A stretch of 64,000 nucleotides of DNA from Lactarius indigo (Eukaryota > Basidiomycota > Agaricomycetes > Russulales > Russulaceae), in contig JAFKAC010000015.1 of NCBI GenBank assembly GCA_025766275.1, positions 620,001 through 684,000 on the forward strand, in the 5' to 3' direction. Numbering within the stretch: the stretch's first letter is position 1; each line of letters begins with the position of its first letter. The position numbers were made by a program, and so were the translations under genes. The notes under the pieces were generated by a model. The model searched no databases and was not told the DNA's origin. It saw only the letters and a list, made by a program, of their open reading frames with translations. This document shows positions 23,222 through 32,626 of the stretch, in pieces.

Positions 23222-23937
23222 TGTAACGTTACAGTAGGAACGTTCAGCTCGGCGTGAGCAAGTCTGGTCTTTCTATGTCAATGAGCGAGGGTTCAGCCGA
23301 TAATGGCAAGGTTTAAGTGGTTAACAAGGATCTCAGAGTATGACACAATACTCAAGATGTGAGAGGAGTTCAGGGGTTCAAGAGGTTCGACGGTTCAGCA
23401 GAGAGTTACCCCAAGGGAATGGGAAAACAATGTATACTGTGATGGTAAAGAAGTCGAGTCTAAGGATACAAGCTACCTAGGGCCACGACTTATATAGAAA
23501 AAGGTTTGTTTGTGCGGAACAAACAAATAGCGCAATCCGCAGCAAGCGTGAGAAGTAACACAGCAATCCGCAGCAAGCGTGAGAAGAAAGTACAGCAATC
23601 CGCAGCAGGCACGGGAAAAAGAAGAAGGTGTGCACAGCTATCCACAGTAAGTGTGGGAAGAAACAAGGATATAAAAGGCAAGTGAGACATGTCTCAGTTT
23701 CAACAAAAGTGAGACACCTGCCATAAAAGGGTGCATTTAGCCCAAGTATAGTAGTAATAAAGACTTATAAGGACAATGAGTGTCTCATTGTCTCACTTTG
23801 CACTAGGAGAGAATCTTAAGGCTCCTAGTGCGCAGCAAGTCCGAAAAAGGGAAAACCATGAAAGGAAAGACTTTCCCGCGAACGTAAGTGTAAGTAAGAA
23901 ATTAAGGTGAAGTTGAAAACAAGTCCAGTCCGTAACA
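23222..23937 (-). repeat. 3' LTR of element C
   Basis: 716 bp, TGTAACGTTACAG...CCGTAACA on the plus strand. It contains three near-copies of CAATCCGCAGCAAGCGTGAG near 23530-23610. Small reading frames inside it are repeated in the other LTR and are not genes. Confidence 0.92.
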
Positions 23938-23950
23938 TTACCCTCCCTTC
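23938..23950 (-). other. Polypurine tract of C
   Basis: Minus strand GAAGGGAGGGTAA, directly upstream of the 3' LTR. Confidence 0.7.
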
Positions 23951-23974
23951 AGAGTCCTTGTCGCCTCGACGTCC

Positions 23975-26900
23975 CTAGAAACGATCTGTGCCAGGCTCAG
24001 GGTCATCAGTCTGTACGAGGTCATCGTCAACCCAGTCAGAGTTGTAGTTCTCCGCAATGATCTCCCGGCAGCGATGAGTGCGAAGGAACTGGAAGTGTCC
24101 GCGAACTCCGCACTTCCAGCACTGCTCATAGACAGGGCAGCGGATCTCGGCGTGTCCGGGGTCAGTCCTAAAACACTTGCCGCACCACTTGTTAGCGGCA
24201 TCTTCCTCTCCCGGTTGTTCTTCAAGCCGGCGCCATAGGCACTTGTTGGGCCAATGGCCTGCGCTCTGGCAATGGTAACAGTACCGCTTGGTCCGAGGGC
24301 AGTTAAAGCTGCGATGATAGCGACTGTCACAGCGCCAGCACCGGTCTCCGTTGCGGTTTTCCTGGAGGCGAGGCATCTCTACAGGTCCTCCGGGGCGAGG
24401 GGGAAATGGAAGATCTTGGTGGCGGAAAAGGCGAGGTCGCTGCCATGTGTCGGCGTAGTGTTCTGCGATACGGGTGTAGGCATGGGCGGCTTCCAGCCGA
24501 CTGCGCACCCCATCAAGCTCTGAGATGGTGTTGAACAGCAGTCCATGGACTCGATTGCATTGAGCCTGCAGATCAGTGAACTGCCTCTGGAGCGTAGCCC
24601 GCTGTTCCAAACAGTTGCGAAGGCGAGAGACCTCCGCATCTAGCTGTGGGGAGTTGAGGTCCCTCAGGGCCTCATCTACGGCATATGCCCGCGGATCGTC
24701 ACGTGAGAGTTGCTGCATTTGATCATCTGACATGACCTGTGGCATGGCTCCTGGGAGACTATCCAGGTACACAGGTTCTCCATAGACCGGTTGACCTCGG
24801 CCCATACAGCCCTTGACGTCTTGGCGGTTACCGGTGTAGGCGATGTACTTTGCCAATACTTTAGTGCCATCGGGTTGGTTGATGTAGAGGGGGTGGAAGC
24901 GGGCTGAGGTCTCTATGTTGGGGAAGAAGGGGAGGCCTGGGTGGTCGTCGTCTTCATCAGGGTCGTTGTTGGTAGTGGCAGCCACACGCTCATAGTCAAT
25001 AGGGGCATCCTCCAGTGGAGGCATCGATGAGTGGGAGATCACAGAGACTGGGGGAGAGTCAGGAGGAGGGGTGGAAGGAGGGAGTGGAGGAGGAGTAGCA
25101 GTTGGTTCAGGAGGGGGAGACAGGGAGGACCTAGGGACTAAGTTGGGATGTCCATCAAAACTTTCCAACAGTGCAACCAATGCCGGATTGACATCCATGG
25201 TGGTTTGTTGTTCTGGGGTAGGGGGTCGAGAGAAGAACCCTCGTTCGATGGAGCGTTCAACGAGGGCTTCAACAGAGGAGGAGCGAGAAGGCATTGTGTG
25301 CGAAGATGTAAGAGTAGAGGAGTGGGGGTCTTTTCCTTCCAACCTTGTACTTCTTATATGTGAGGAGGGCGCTCCTTCGGCATTCGGGTGTAGTCGGAAG
25401 AAGTCTTGAATTGCTTCAGGGGCCGATACATTTTCCTCCGGTTCCCATGAGTTGTCACTGTCAGGGAAGCCCTTCCATTTGATGAGGTAATGGAGTTTAC
25501 GTCGTCGTCCCTTCTTGGCAGAGTCTAGAACTTTCTCTACTTCCCATTCTTCTTCTCCGTTTATTATGTCAGGTGGGGGTCGTGGGAAGTTTTCTCCATG
25601 GAGCGGTGTTTCCCTATATGGTGTAAGTAGGTTGGCATGGAACACAGGGTGGATCTTCCATTGCAGGGGTAGGGCGAGTTCATAGTTGACCGGTGACAGG
25701 ACTTTGGTAATCCTAAAGGGTCCATGTCGTTTTGGAGCTAGTTTGGCAGTTGGATGGCTAGTCCTTATGTTTGTTCCTTCTAGCCACACCATTTCTCCTT
25801 CTTTGTATGGCTCAAACTTGGAGGGTCGCCGTGCTAGGGAATCTTGTGCTTTCTTTAGGTTGTCCTGAGCTTCCTTCCTCTTGTTCTTCAGTTCTTCAAG
25901 ACGTTGTCCTACACTTGGAACTGGGGAGGGTTTTGGCATCCATGTGGTGCGTGGGAGTTTTCCCATGATTAGTTCAAATGGGGGAATTCGGGTTGTAGCG
26001 TTGGGCCAGGAGTTATGAGCAAATTCTGCCATTGGTAACCAGGTTACCCAATCATCCTGTCTTGCGTTACACCAAAACCTTAGGTATTGTTCTAACCATT
26101 GGTTTGTTCGTTCTGACTGTCCATCTGTTTGTGGGTGGTATGCTGTTGAGATGTTCTGTTTGATGTCTAAGGCTTTGCAGAGGGCTCTTGCAAACGTTGA
26201 TGTGAATCGTGGGTCTCGATCAGAAATGACCTTCTTGGGAAGGCCATAGTGGCGGTAGATGTGTTGTAAATAGAGTTGTGCGACTCCGGCTGCATCTATT
26301 GTTTCGTTGCAAGGGATGAATAATGCTGCTTTTGAACAATCGTGATCTGTGACTGTGAGGATTGTGTCATAGCCTTTTGACTTGGGTAATTTGACGATGA
26401 AATCCATGCTGACAGTTTCAAATGGTTCTGTCATCTGTCCAAAAATGGGTGAGAGGCTTGGCTTCTTTGGGTGGGTGTTGACTTTATTGGCTTGGCATGC
26501 TGCGCATCCTTTGACATATTCTTCCACATCTTTCTTCATGCCAGGCCACCAGTAGTCTCGTGTTATCAGAGCCATTGTGTTTGAAATTCCAGGGTGTCCA
26601 GCGCTTGGAAGGTCATGAAAAGCGTGAATTACCCCCCTCTTAAGGTCGTTGTTCCCTGCAACAACCAAGCGCTCATCTTTCCAGCAGAGCCCTGAGTGTT
26701 CTTTTAGGTTGTGGGTATCTATCCAGGTTTTGATACGTTCCTGGTCTAGGTTCTGTGTGACATAAGCCCATAGTTCTTGTTCCTGTGGCAGTTCCCTTGT
26801 AGCCTTGACAAATAGTTCTTCCGGAAGGACTGTTACATCCGAGTTGTCATGGGAACCATCATCATAGTCTGGTCTTCTTGACAGGGCATCTGCCCGGGCA

Positions 26901-28906
26901 TTCTTGGAGCCGGCAATGTGGTGGAGCTCTATATCAAATTCGGAGAGTTCCAGGACTTCTCGTGCTACCCGTCGGCTGATCTTGTGTGGTTCTTTCCAAT
27001 ATTGGAGGTTTGCATGGTCTGTGTACACCACTACCTTGTGAGGGGAGCCTGCTAGATATGCCCGCCAGTGTCGTAGAGCCCGCACAATGGCTAGCAATTC
27101 TTGATCATAGATGTCATAATTTCGTTCTGCTGGTCCAAATGTCTGGGAGTAGTAGGCCACTGGGTGGCGGATTCCTTGGTTATCCTTTTGGTAAAGCACC
27201 CCTCCGTTGGCAAATCGGGATGCATCCACTTCCAATTCAAATTGTTTTTCCAAATCTGGTTGAATGAGCACAGGTTCCTTTCCAAGCAGGGTCTTGAGTG
27301 TGTCAAATGCCTTTTGACAGTCTTCCGTCCATTCCCATTTGGTGTCCTTTTTGAGTAGGTTGTTAAGGGGACGGGCAATCATGGAGAATCCTCGGATGAA
27401 GCGGCGATAGAAATTTGCAAATCCTTGAAAGGCACGGACTTCTTTGGTTGTTGTTGGAGTGGGCCAGTCACGTACACCCTGAACCTTAATCGGGTCCATT
27501 CGGACCCTCCCTTTTTCCAATATGACGCCCAGGTACTCTATAGACCTAACCTCAAAGGCACATTTCTCCGGTTTTAGGTAGAGATCATGTTCCTCTAGGC
27601 GTTCTAGAACTTGATGGACCACCTTGCGGTGTCTTTCCAGGTCATCAATAGTGGCAATAAGGATGTCATCCATGTAGATTATGACTTCTCCGGTTAGGAG
27701 CATGTCACGGAATATTACGTTCATCATGGTCTGAAATGTGCTTGGCGAGTTGGTGAGTCCAAAGAACATGACACGTGGCTCAAACAGCCCCTGATTGGTT
27801 TTGAAGGCCGCCTTCCATTCATCTCCTTCTTTGATCCGGATGTTGTTATAACCCCATCGGATATCAAATTTGGTAAACAACGCCGCATCCCGGACCTTGT
27901 CAATCAATTCTGGGATTAAGGGGAGTGGGTATCGATTCTTGACAGTGTACTGGTTGATCCGTCGGTAGTCTTGGACAGGGCGAAGCTTTCCATCTTTCTT
28001 TTTGATGAAGAAGAAGGGAGACGAGTATGGGGATTTAGAGGGCTGGATATATCCCTTTTCAAGGTGTTCATTGAGGAATTTGGTAAGGGCTTCATTTTCA
28101 TCACGTGTTAGAGGGTATATTTTGCAATCAATAGTGGCTGGGGCATCTGGAGTGAGGTCAATGGCGTGATCCCATGACCTGGTTGGTGGGAATCGGTGGG
28201 AGTTTTCTTCACTGAAGACCTTCTGATGTTGTAGATACTCCTTGGGGACCATTTCTTCTAGCGTTCTTTCAGTTTGATCTCGTGCCTTTTGCGCCAATTC
28301 TGAGGCCACCGTGGTTTTGCCAATGACCTCATCTTGGGTAAATCTGAGATAAAGTTCATCTCCTTCCTCATACCCGCACTCTTCCAGGAACGTGCTCCAC
28401 ATTTTCCGGATGTGGATCTTTGGTTTGGGGGTGTCTTGTTTTTGGAGTCCTTGGGTAGTGATGATGACAGGGAGGTGACTGGTGTCGATGGTGGAGTCCT
28501 TCCAGTTGCATTGGGGTTCAAAGGCAGCGAGCCAGGGGTATCCCAGGATCATTCGTTCTTCCCCTAGATTTGTCACCAGGAACCTCATGGGTAGTTTCTT
28601 GGATCCTGATTGGACATCTAGCATGGAGTATGCCGTTAGTTCTCCTGCCTTATTAAGGGTTCCGTCGATATTCCAGATCTTTTTTGGGTTTGACAGGGGT
28701 ATCGTCCCTATCCCCATTTGCTTCAGGAGTCTGGGGTCTATGAAATTGTCCGTAGCTCCAGAGTCTACTAGGACGTCTTGGTCGGCCGTTTTGTGTGCAG
28801 TTTCCAGGTGTACAGGGACTTTCAAGGATCTATATTGGCTATATTGTACACTGGAAATGTTTAAAGCTCTAGCCCAGGCCGCCGGGTTCGAGCCTACGAA
28901 AAATCC
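23975..28906 (-). CDS. pol: Pol polyprotein of element C with C-terminal zinc-knuckle module
   Basis: Uninterrupted for 1643 codons from the frameshift at 28906 (an internal ATG at 28825 gives 1616 residues). Counting from that ATG: protease VDSGATDNF near residue 20; RT with KKKDGKLRPVQDYR and YMDD at 384-387; RNase H to about 630; integrase with an HHCC region (HAFHDLPSAGHPG, CAACQ), catalytic Asp in MDF and SDRDPRF and Glu in GQSERTNQW; chromodomain (WEVEKVLDSAKKGRRRKLHY) near 1090-1145. After it come a Pro/Ser-rich linker, a YGEPVY motif, a coiled coil, and from about 1495 two canonical CCHC knuckles (CWRCDSRYHRSFNC, CYHCQSAGHWPNKC) plus two further Cys/His clusters. The last module is unusual for Pol. 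The chromodomain would guide insertion to heterochromatin in known chromoviruses. Confidence 0.93.
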   Translation of the reverse strand, partial: GFFVGSNPAAWARALNISSVQYSQYRSLKVPVHLETAHKTADQDVLVDSGATDNFIDPRLLKQMGIGTIPLSNPKKIWNIDGTLNKAGELTAYSMLDVQSGSKKLPMRFLVTNLGEERMILGYPWLAAFEPQCNWKDSTIDTSHLPVIITTQGLQKQDTPKPKIHIRKMWSTFLEECGYEEGDELYLRFTQDEVIGKTTVASELAQKARDQTERTLEEMVPKEYLQHQKVFSEENSHRFPPTRSWDHAIDLTPDAPATIDCKIYPLTRDENEALTKFLNEHLEKGYIQPSKSPYSSPFFFIKKKDGKLRPVQDYRRINQYTVKNRYPLPLIPELIDKVRDAALFTKFDIRWGYNNIRIKEGDEWKAAFKTNQGLFEPRVMFFGLTNSPSTFQTMMNVIFRDMLLTGEVIIYMDDILIATIDDLERHRKVVHQVLERLEEHDLYLKPEKCAFEVRSIEYLGVILEKGRVRMDPIKVQGVRDWPTPTTTKEVRAFQGFANFYRRFIRGFSMIARPLNNLLKKDTKWEWTEDCQKAFDTLKTLLGKEPVLIQPDLEKQFELEVDASRFANGGVLYQKDNQGIRHPVAYYSQTFGPAERNYDIYDQELLAIVRALRHWRAYLAGSPHKVVVYTDHANLQYWKEPHKISRRVAREVLELSEFDIELHHIAGSKNARADALSRRPDYDDGSHDNSDVTVLPEELFVKATRELPQEQELWAYVTQNLDQERIKTWIDTHNLKEHSGLCWKDERLVVAGNNDLKRGVIHAFHDLPSAGHPGISNTMALITRDYWWPGMKKDVEEYVKGCAACQANKVNTHPKKPSLSPIFGQMTEPFETVSMDFIVKLPKSKGYDTILTVTDHDCSKAALFIPCNETIDAAGVAQLYLQHIYRHYGLPKKVISDRDPRFTSTFARALCKALDIKQNISTAYHPQTDGQSERTNQWLEQYLRFWCNARQDDWVTWLPMAEFAHNSWPNATTRIPPFELIMGKLPRTTWMPKPSPVPSVGQRLEELKNKRKEAQDNLKKAQDSLARRPSKFEPYKEGEMVWLEGTNIRTSHPTAKLAPKRHGPFRITKVLSPVNYELALPLQWKIHPVFHANLLTPYRETPLHGENFPRPPPDIINGEEEWEVEKVLDSAKKGRRRKLHYLIKWKGFPDSDNSWEPEENVSAPEAIQDFFRLHPNAEGAPSSHIRSTRLEGKDPHSSTLTSSHTMPSRSSSVEALVERSIERGFFSRPPTPEQQTTMDVNPALVALLESFDGHPNLVPRSSLSPPPEPTATPPPLPPSTPPPDSPPVSVISHSSMPPLEDAPIDYERVAATTNNDPDEDDDHPGLPFFPNIETSARFHPLYINQPDGTKVLAKYIAYTGNRQDVKGCMGRGQPVYGEPVYLDSLPGAMPQVMSDDQMQQLSRDDPRAYAVDEALRDLNSPQLDAEVSRLRNCLEQRATLQRQFTDLQAQCNRVHGLLFNTISELDGVRSRLEAAHAYTRIAEHYADTWQRPRLFRHQDLPFPPRPGGPVEMPRLQENRNGDRCWRCDSRYHRSFNCPRTKRYCYHCQSAGHWPNKCLWRRLEEQPGEEDAANKWCGKCFRTDPGHAEIRCPVYEQCWKCGVRGHFQFLRTHRCREIIAENYNSDWVDDDLVQTDDPEPGTDRF

Positions 28907-30468
28907 TTCTCAGCAAAGGCTTTCTCTACGAGCAGTGCTCGCACTTCCTCACTCTGTGCCATCAGAGTCCCCCACATCTCATTTGCTAGTTCCTCTTTGG
29001 TTTTTGTGGTGGATGGTGCAGAGGGTGTAGTTGATGCTTCTGCGAGTTTGGCTGGTTTGTCAGGGCAGTTTCGCGATATGTGCCCCTGTTTCTTGCAACG
29101 GAAACAGCGCCCTTCTGCTTGGAGCTTCTGTTTTTCGGTTTCAGTGAGGGCTGCTCTTCCTGCAGCTCCTCTTTGAGTTCTTCCTATGTCCATCGCATTT
29201 GGGTCACGTGGTTTGACTTTAAAGGCATTGTTCCATTGCCCTTTTGTGAATCCGGCTTTAGTTTCTTTTTTGATTCCGAAGCGATTTTGGAGATTGATGA
29301 AGTCTTGATGGTGCTTTCTGGCTGATTGGGTCCATTCTTTCCAGTCATCTGGGTGGTCGAACTGTATGATGTTCCTGACCAGTTTTTCAGGTAGACCCCG
29401 TGAGAAAATATCCAGGGTCCCTTCTTCGTCTGCACCATATCCTGCCTTCTTTGCAAGGGCAGCGAACTGAGCAATATAGGTATCAAGGTCTCCATTCTCC
29501 ATTTTGACTGCTTGGAGTGCCTTCTGTGCCTTCTGCTTCTCCGCAACGTCAGTGTAAGCAGCCTGGAAGCGATCTAGGATGGTGATCCACAGGTCTTCTT
29601 CTGTTGTAGCCCGTCCTCCAGCAAGTTCATCGGTAAGCCAGTCACTTTGTTCCATAACCCAGTCATCAACCAAGTCTCCTCGTATTAGGGAGAGGAAGAC
29701 AATGCATCTGAGATAGGGGTTTCTCATTTGCTCGATTGATCCATTGAGGGCCCGGTAGAAGGTGAACTCCTTTAGGAATTTCTTGCTGTGGGCTCGGTCT
29801 CCAGTGAATTCTTTTGGTGGTAGGCCTGTTAATTTATCTCCGGCAGGAGGGGGGGCTAAAGGTGGGGCTCTTCCAGCAGGGATTCCTCCACCGCCTCCAC
29901 CTCCACCTCCGCCTCCACCTCCACCTCCACCTCCACCTCCTCCTTTGCTACTGCCACCTCCACTAGGGGTGTGGGTGATCGAGGTGTTGATTTGTGTGGC
30001 TGTGCTCGTCATTTTAATGCTTGAGTTTGTTGGTGTGCGAGCACCTGAATCTGTGGGTTCTTGTGGGGCTAAAGAGGGGACACCTGACGTAGCTTCCACT
30101 GATGCAACAGGGGATTGATGTTGATCCGAATCCTGAGCAGGTTCTTCTGTATCTGAGTCGACAACTATGCCAACTGGGTTGTTTCTATATGGACCAAGTC
30201 CGAATTCTAGTGGTACTGGTTTGACAGAGAACCACTTGTGGTCTTTGGATGATTGTGCGATGACTACCCAAAGTCGTTTGTCTTCTATGTATTCAATAGG
30301 AATATATCCGTTGTCTTCTTTGCTCCAAACGTAATATCCTTCAGTTTCGTCGTAGGTTTTCCAGATGGCTACTCCCTTGATGTTGTCAGAGAGATCGTCT
30401 TCTGTTCTTCTGGTGATGAATTCTGGTTTGAACTGGGAACGGCTCCTGCTTCCTAGTTTTGAAGCCAG
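28894..30468 (-). CDS. gag: Gag polyprotein of element C, probable CTG start
   Basis: 524 residues if initiated at CTG 30468-30466, in an ideal Kozak context (CCACC before it, G after). The first ATG in frame is 30099, but the 123 codons before it are open and code for the conserved N-terminal domain (IEYIEDKRLWVVIAQSSKDH, then KWFSVKPVP) shared with D and E, so the CTG is the better start. Next: a Ser/Thr-rich region, a run of over 20 Gly coded by a G-rich repeat (about 29890-29940), capsid (EFTFYRALNGSIEQM), and a CCHC knuckle (CFRCKKQGHISRNC). It ends in TAG 28896-28894, directly after the slippery GGATTTT TCG. Confidence 0.87.
   Translation of the reverse strand: MASKLGSRSRSQFKPEFITRRTEDDLSDNIKGVAIWKTYDETEGYYVWSKEDNGYIPIEYIEDKRLWVVIAQSSKDHKWFSVKPVPLEFGLGPYRNNPVGIVVDSDTEEPAQDSDQHQSPVASVEATSGVPSLAPQEPTDSGARTPTNSSIKMTSTATQINTSITHTPSGGGSSKGGGGGGGGGGGGGGGGGGGGIPAGRAPPLAPPPAGDKLTGLPPKEFTGDRAHSKKFLKEFTFYRALNGSIEQMRNPYLRCIVFLSLIRGDLVDDWVMEQSDWLTDELAGGRATTEEDLWITILDRFQAAYTDVAEKQKAQKALQAVKMENGDLDTYIAQFAALAKKAGYGADEEGTLDIFSRGLPEKLVRNIIQFDHPDDWKEWTQSARKHHQDFINLQNRFGIKKETKAGFTKGQWNNAFKVKPRDPNAMDIGRTQRGAAGRAALTETEKQKLQAEGRCFRCKKQGHISRNCPDKPAKLAEASTTPSAPSTTKTKEELANEMWGTLMAQSEEVRALLVEKAFAEKDFS
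28900..28906 (-). promoter_or_regulatory. Putative -1 ribosomal frameshift site of C
   Basis: GGATTTT on the minus strand, read as G GAT TTT, three bases before the gag stop. The -1 frame is open for the whole of pol. Confidence 0.65.
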
Positions 30469-30475
30469 GGTGGAG

Positions 30476-30486
30476 AGACTCGACTT
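30476..30486 (-). other. Primer-binding site of C (self-priming type)
   Basis: Minus strand AAGTCGAGTCT, two bases after the 5' LTR. It is the exact complement of AGACTCGACTT at 30728-30718 in the LTR, 28 nt downstream of TATATAAG (30763-30756). Confidence 0.72.
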
Positions 30487-30488
30487 AA

Positions 30489-31204
30489 TGTAACGTTACA
30501 GTAGGAACGTTCAGCTCGGCGTGAGCAAGTCTGGTCTTTCTATGTCAATGAGCGAGGGTTCAGCCGATAATGGCAAGGTTTAAGTGGTTAACAAGGATCT
30601 CAGAGTATGACACAATACTCAAGATGTGAGAGGAGTTCAGGGGTTCAAGAGGTTCGACGGTTCAGCAGAGAGTTACCCCAAGGGAATGGGAAAACAATGT
30701 ATACTGTGATGGTAAAGAAGTCGAGTCTAAGGATACAAGCTACCTAGGGCCACGACTTATATAGAAAAAGGTTTGTTTGTGCGGAACAAACAAATAGCGC
30801 AATCCGCAGCAAGCGTGAGAAGTAACACAGCAATCCGCAGCAAGCGTGAGAAGAAAGTACAGCAATCCGCAGCAGGCACGGGAAAAAGAAGAAGGTGTGC
30901 ACAGCTATCCACAGTAAGTGTGGGAAGAAACAAGGATATAAAAGGCAAGTGAGACATGTCTCAGTTTCAACAAAAGTGAGACACCTGCCATAAAAGGGTG
31001 CATTTAGCCCAAGTATAGTAGTAATAAAGACTTATAAGGACAATGAGTGTCTCATTGTCTCACTTTGCACTAGGAGAGAATCTTAAGGCTCCTAGTGCGC
31101 AGCAAGTCCGAAAAAGGGAAAACCATGAAAGGAAAGACTTTCCCGCGAACGTAAGTGTAAGTAAGAAATTAAGGTGAAGTTGAAAACAAGTCCAGTCCGT
31201 AACA
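30489..31204 (-). repeat. 5' LTR of element C
   Basis: 716 bp, apparently identical to 23222-23937. It contains the promoter TATA box and the mRNA start that pairs with the PBS. Confidence 0.92.
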
Positions 31205-31209
31205 GTACA

Positions 31210-31316
31210 GATCAAATGTAACTAATCTACAAGTCCAATTAATCTAATCTAAAGCAGTCCATGCTGCAAGTCCTGTCCGTACGAGCCGCTAAGTGCGCAA
31301 GGGTCACTTATCAACA
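31210..31316 (-). repeat. Solo Copia LTR, second part
   Basis: Continues the LTR begun at 22718, ending CACTTATCAACA, after the second GTACA copy of the C insertion. Confidence 0.9.
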
Positions 31317-31321
31317 GCCTA

Positions 31322-31812
31322 TGTCAAGGGATGCACCACATGCCAAAGTAACAAGATCAATCCCCATCGACAAAAGCCACACTTATTCCCCATCACAACT
31401 GACCCCTCAGCAGAGCCCTTTGAAGTGGTATCCATGGACTTCATCGTGAAACTACCCATTTTGAATGGGTTCGATTCAATCCTCACTATCACTGATCATG
31501 ACTGCTCAAAGGCAGCTATATTCATACCATGCAACGAAACCATCACATCAGAAGGAGTGGCCAAACTCTATCTCCAATACATATACCCCCACTATGGCCT
31601 ACCCCGAAAGATCATATCCGATCGAGACCCCAGATTCACATCTACGTTCATGTGTCAATTATGCAAGGCTCTGGGAATACAACAAAATATATCATCGGCA
31701 TACCACCCCCAAACTGATGGACAGTTGGAGCACACCAATCAATGGCTGGAACAATACTTGCAACACTGGTGCAACGTAAGACATGACAACTGGGTGGAAG
31801 TCCTACCCATGG
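31322..31812 (+). pseudogene. pol: pol of element E, part 2 (integrase core)
   Basis: Resumes at VKGCTTCQSNK and covers the integrase catalytic core: Asp in SMDFIVKLP, Asp in SDRDPRF, and the Glu region GQLEHTNQW, where D has GQSECTNQW and C has GQSERTNQW (the Arg is lost in both D and E, as CpG decay would give). It breaks at LPM where G2 inserted (TSD CATGG, 31808-31812 and 32622-32626). Confidence 0.88.
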
Positions 31813-32621
31813 TGTCACGCCTCTGCGGGGGCGTGCGTCGTTCTGTAACAGATCCTGCCTGAGGCAAAGGACTCTGAGTCGGATCCCTACTGAGTGGAAG
31901 GACTCCTAAGGTCTTCTGTAGTAGCTTCTACGCTGAGGTAGCTAAGTTGGTGACAATCCCCCTACGCTGAGGTGAGAAGGTCCTTCTGTAACAGCCCCTT
32001 GTGCTAAGGTAGCTGAGTCTGTGGCGATCCCCCTACGCTGAGGTGAGAAGGCCCTTCTGTAACAGCCCCTTGTGCTAAGGTGACTGAGTCTGTAGCAATG
32101 GACGAGCGCAGAGGCCTAAGTCCAAAGGTCACGTGTCACTGGGCTGACCAGTAAGACAGAAGGAGGGTAAGAGCGAAGTCAAGGGGAAGCCTGCACAGAG
32201 GCTGAGAGGGGAATGACCCAAAGGGGATAAGGGTCAAGGGTCAGGAGTTCAGGGTCAAGGGCTTGAGTGCTGAAGGGACTGAGGCACTCAAGGAGACAGT
32301 GGAGATACAACGCAGATAGTTGATTAAGCCAAAGCTAAGGAGCTAAGGCGCACTACAGGGTCCTTATATAGTACAGGATTGCGCCTGAGCGCATAGTGCT
32401 ACTGGTTGCTATAGATAGAATAATGTGCTGGCAAAATGGTGTCAACATCGTGTATGATGGTGTCATGCCAGCAAGGCAGGGGAAGGGTGTACAAGAATAG
32501 CACAGAAGGTGCTAGAACAATCAGATAAGGGGAAGCAGAGGTCTGAGAAGGTAACTGCCAATAAAGGGAATGAATCAGATAGGGACGGCAAAAAGGAAAG
32601 GTGACCGGGGAGTTCATGACA
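31813..32621 (-). repeat. Solo LTR G2
   Basis: 809 bp, TGTCACGCC...CATGACA with perfect TSD CATGG. On the minus strand it shares the TATATAAG...CTTAGCTTTGGCTT region with G1. It is longer than G1 mainly because of duplicated stretches, including two ~72-bp tandem copies around 31957-32097 (CCCCCTACGCTGAGGTGAGA). Confidence 0.85.
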
Positions 32622-32626
32622 CATGG

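Larger units (their letters stand above)
23222..31204 (-). mobile_element. Ty3/Gypsy chromodomain element C, intact
   Basis: 7983 bp with 716-bp LTRs in which I saw no difference, a perfect TSD GTACA (23217-23221, 31205-31209), PBS, gag, slippery site, uninterrupted pol of 1643 codons after the shift, and a polypurine tract. No stop or frameshift was seen. It sits inside the Copia solo LTR inside E, so it is among the youngest insertions here and could be, or recently have been, active. Confidence 0.93.

Noticed and set aside
23525..23620. Repeated CAATCCGCAGCAAGCGTGAG units as a CRISPR-like array
   Set aside because: Only three imperfect copies with short spacing inside a retrotransposon LTR of a eukaryote.
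23490..23690. Small frame in the C LTR, duplicated at 30757-30957
   Set aside because: It is repeated only because LTRs are duplicated and has no domain. The same holds for 34732-34932/42011-42211 and 49472-49678/57304-57510.
29762..30118. Proline-rich plus-strand frame opposite C gag
   Set aside because: Antisense shadow of the Gly run in gag.
22718..31316. Copia LTR at 22718 and 31210 as two separate LTRs flanking C as one composite element
   Set aside because: C has its own LTRs and TSD (GTACA); the two Copia pieces are complementary halves of one LTR with TSD GCCTA.
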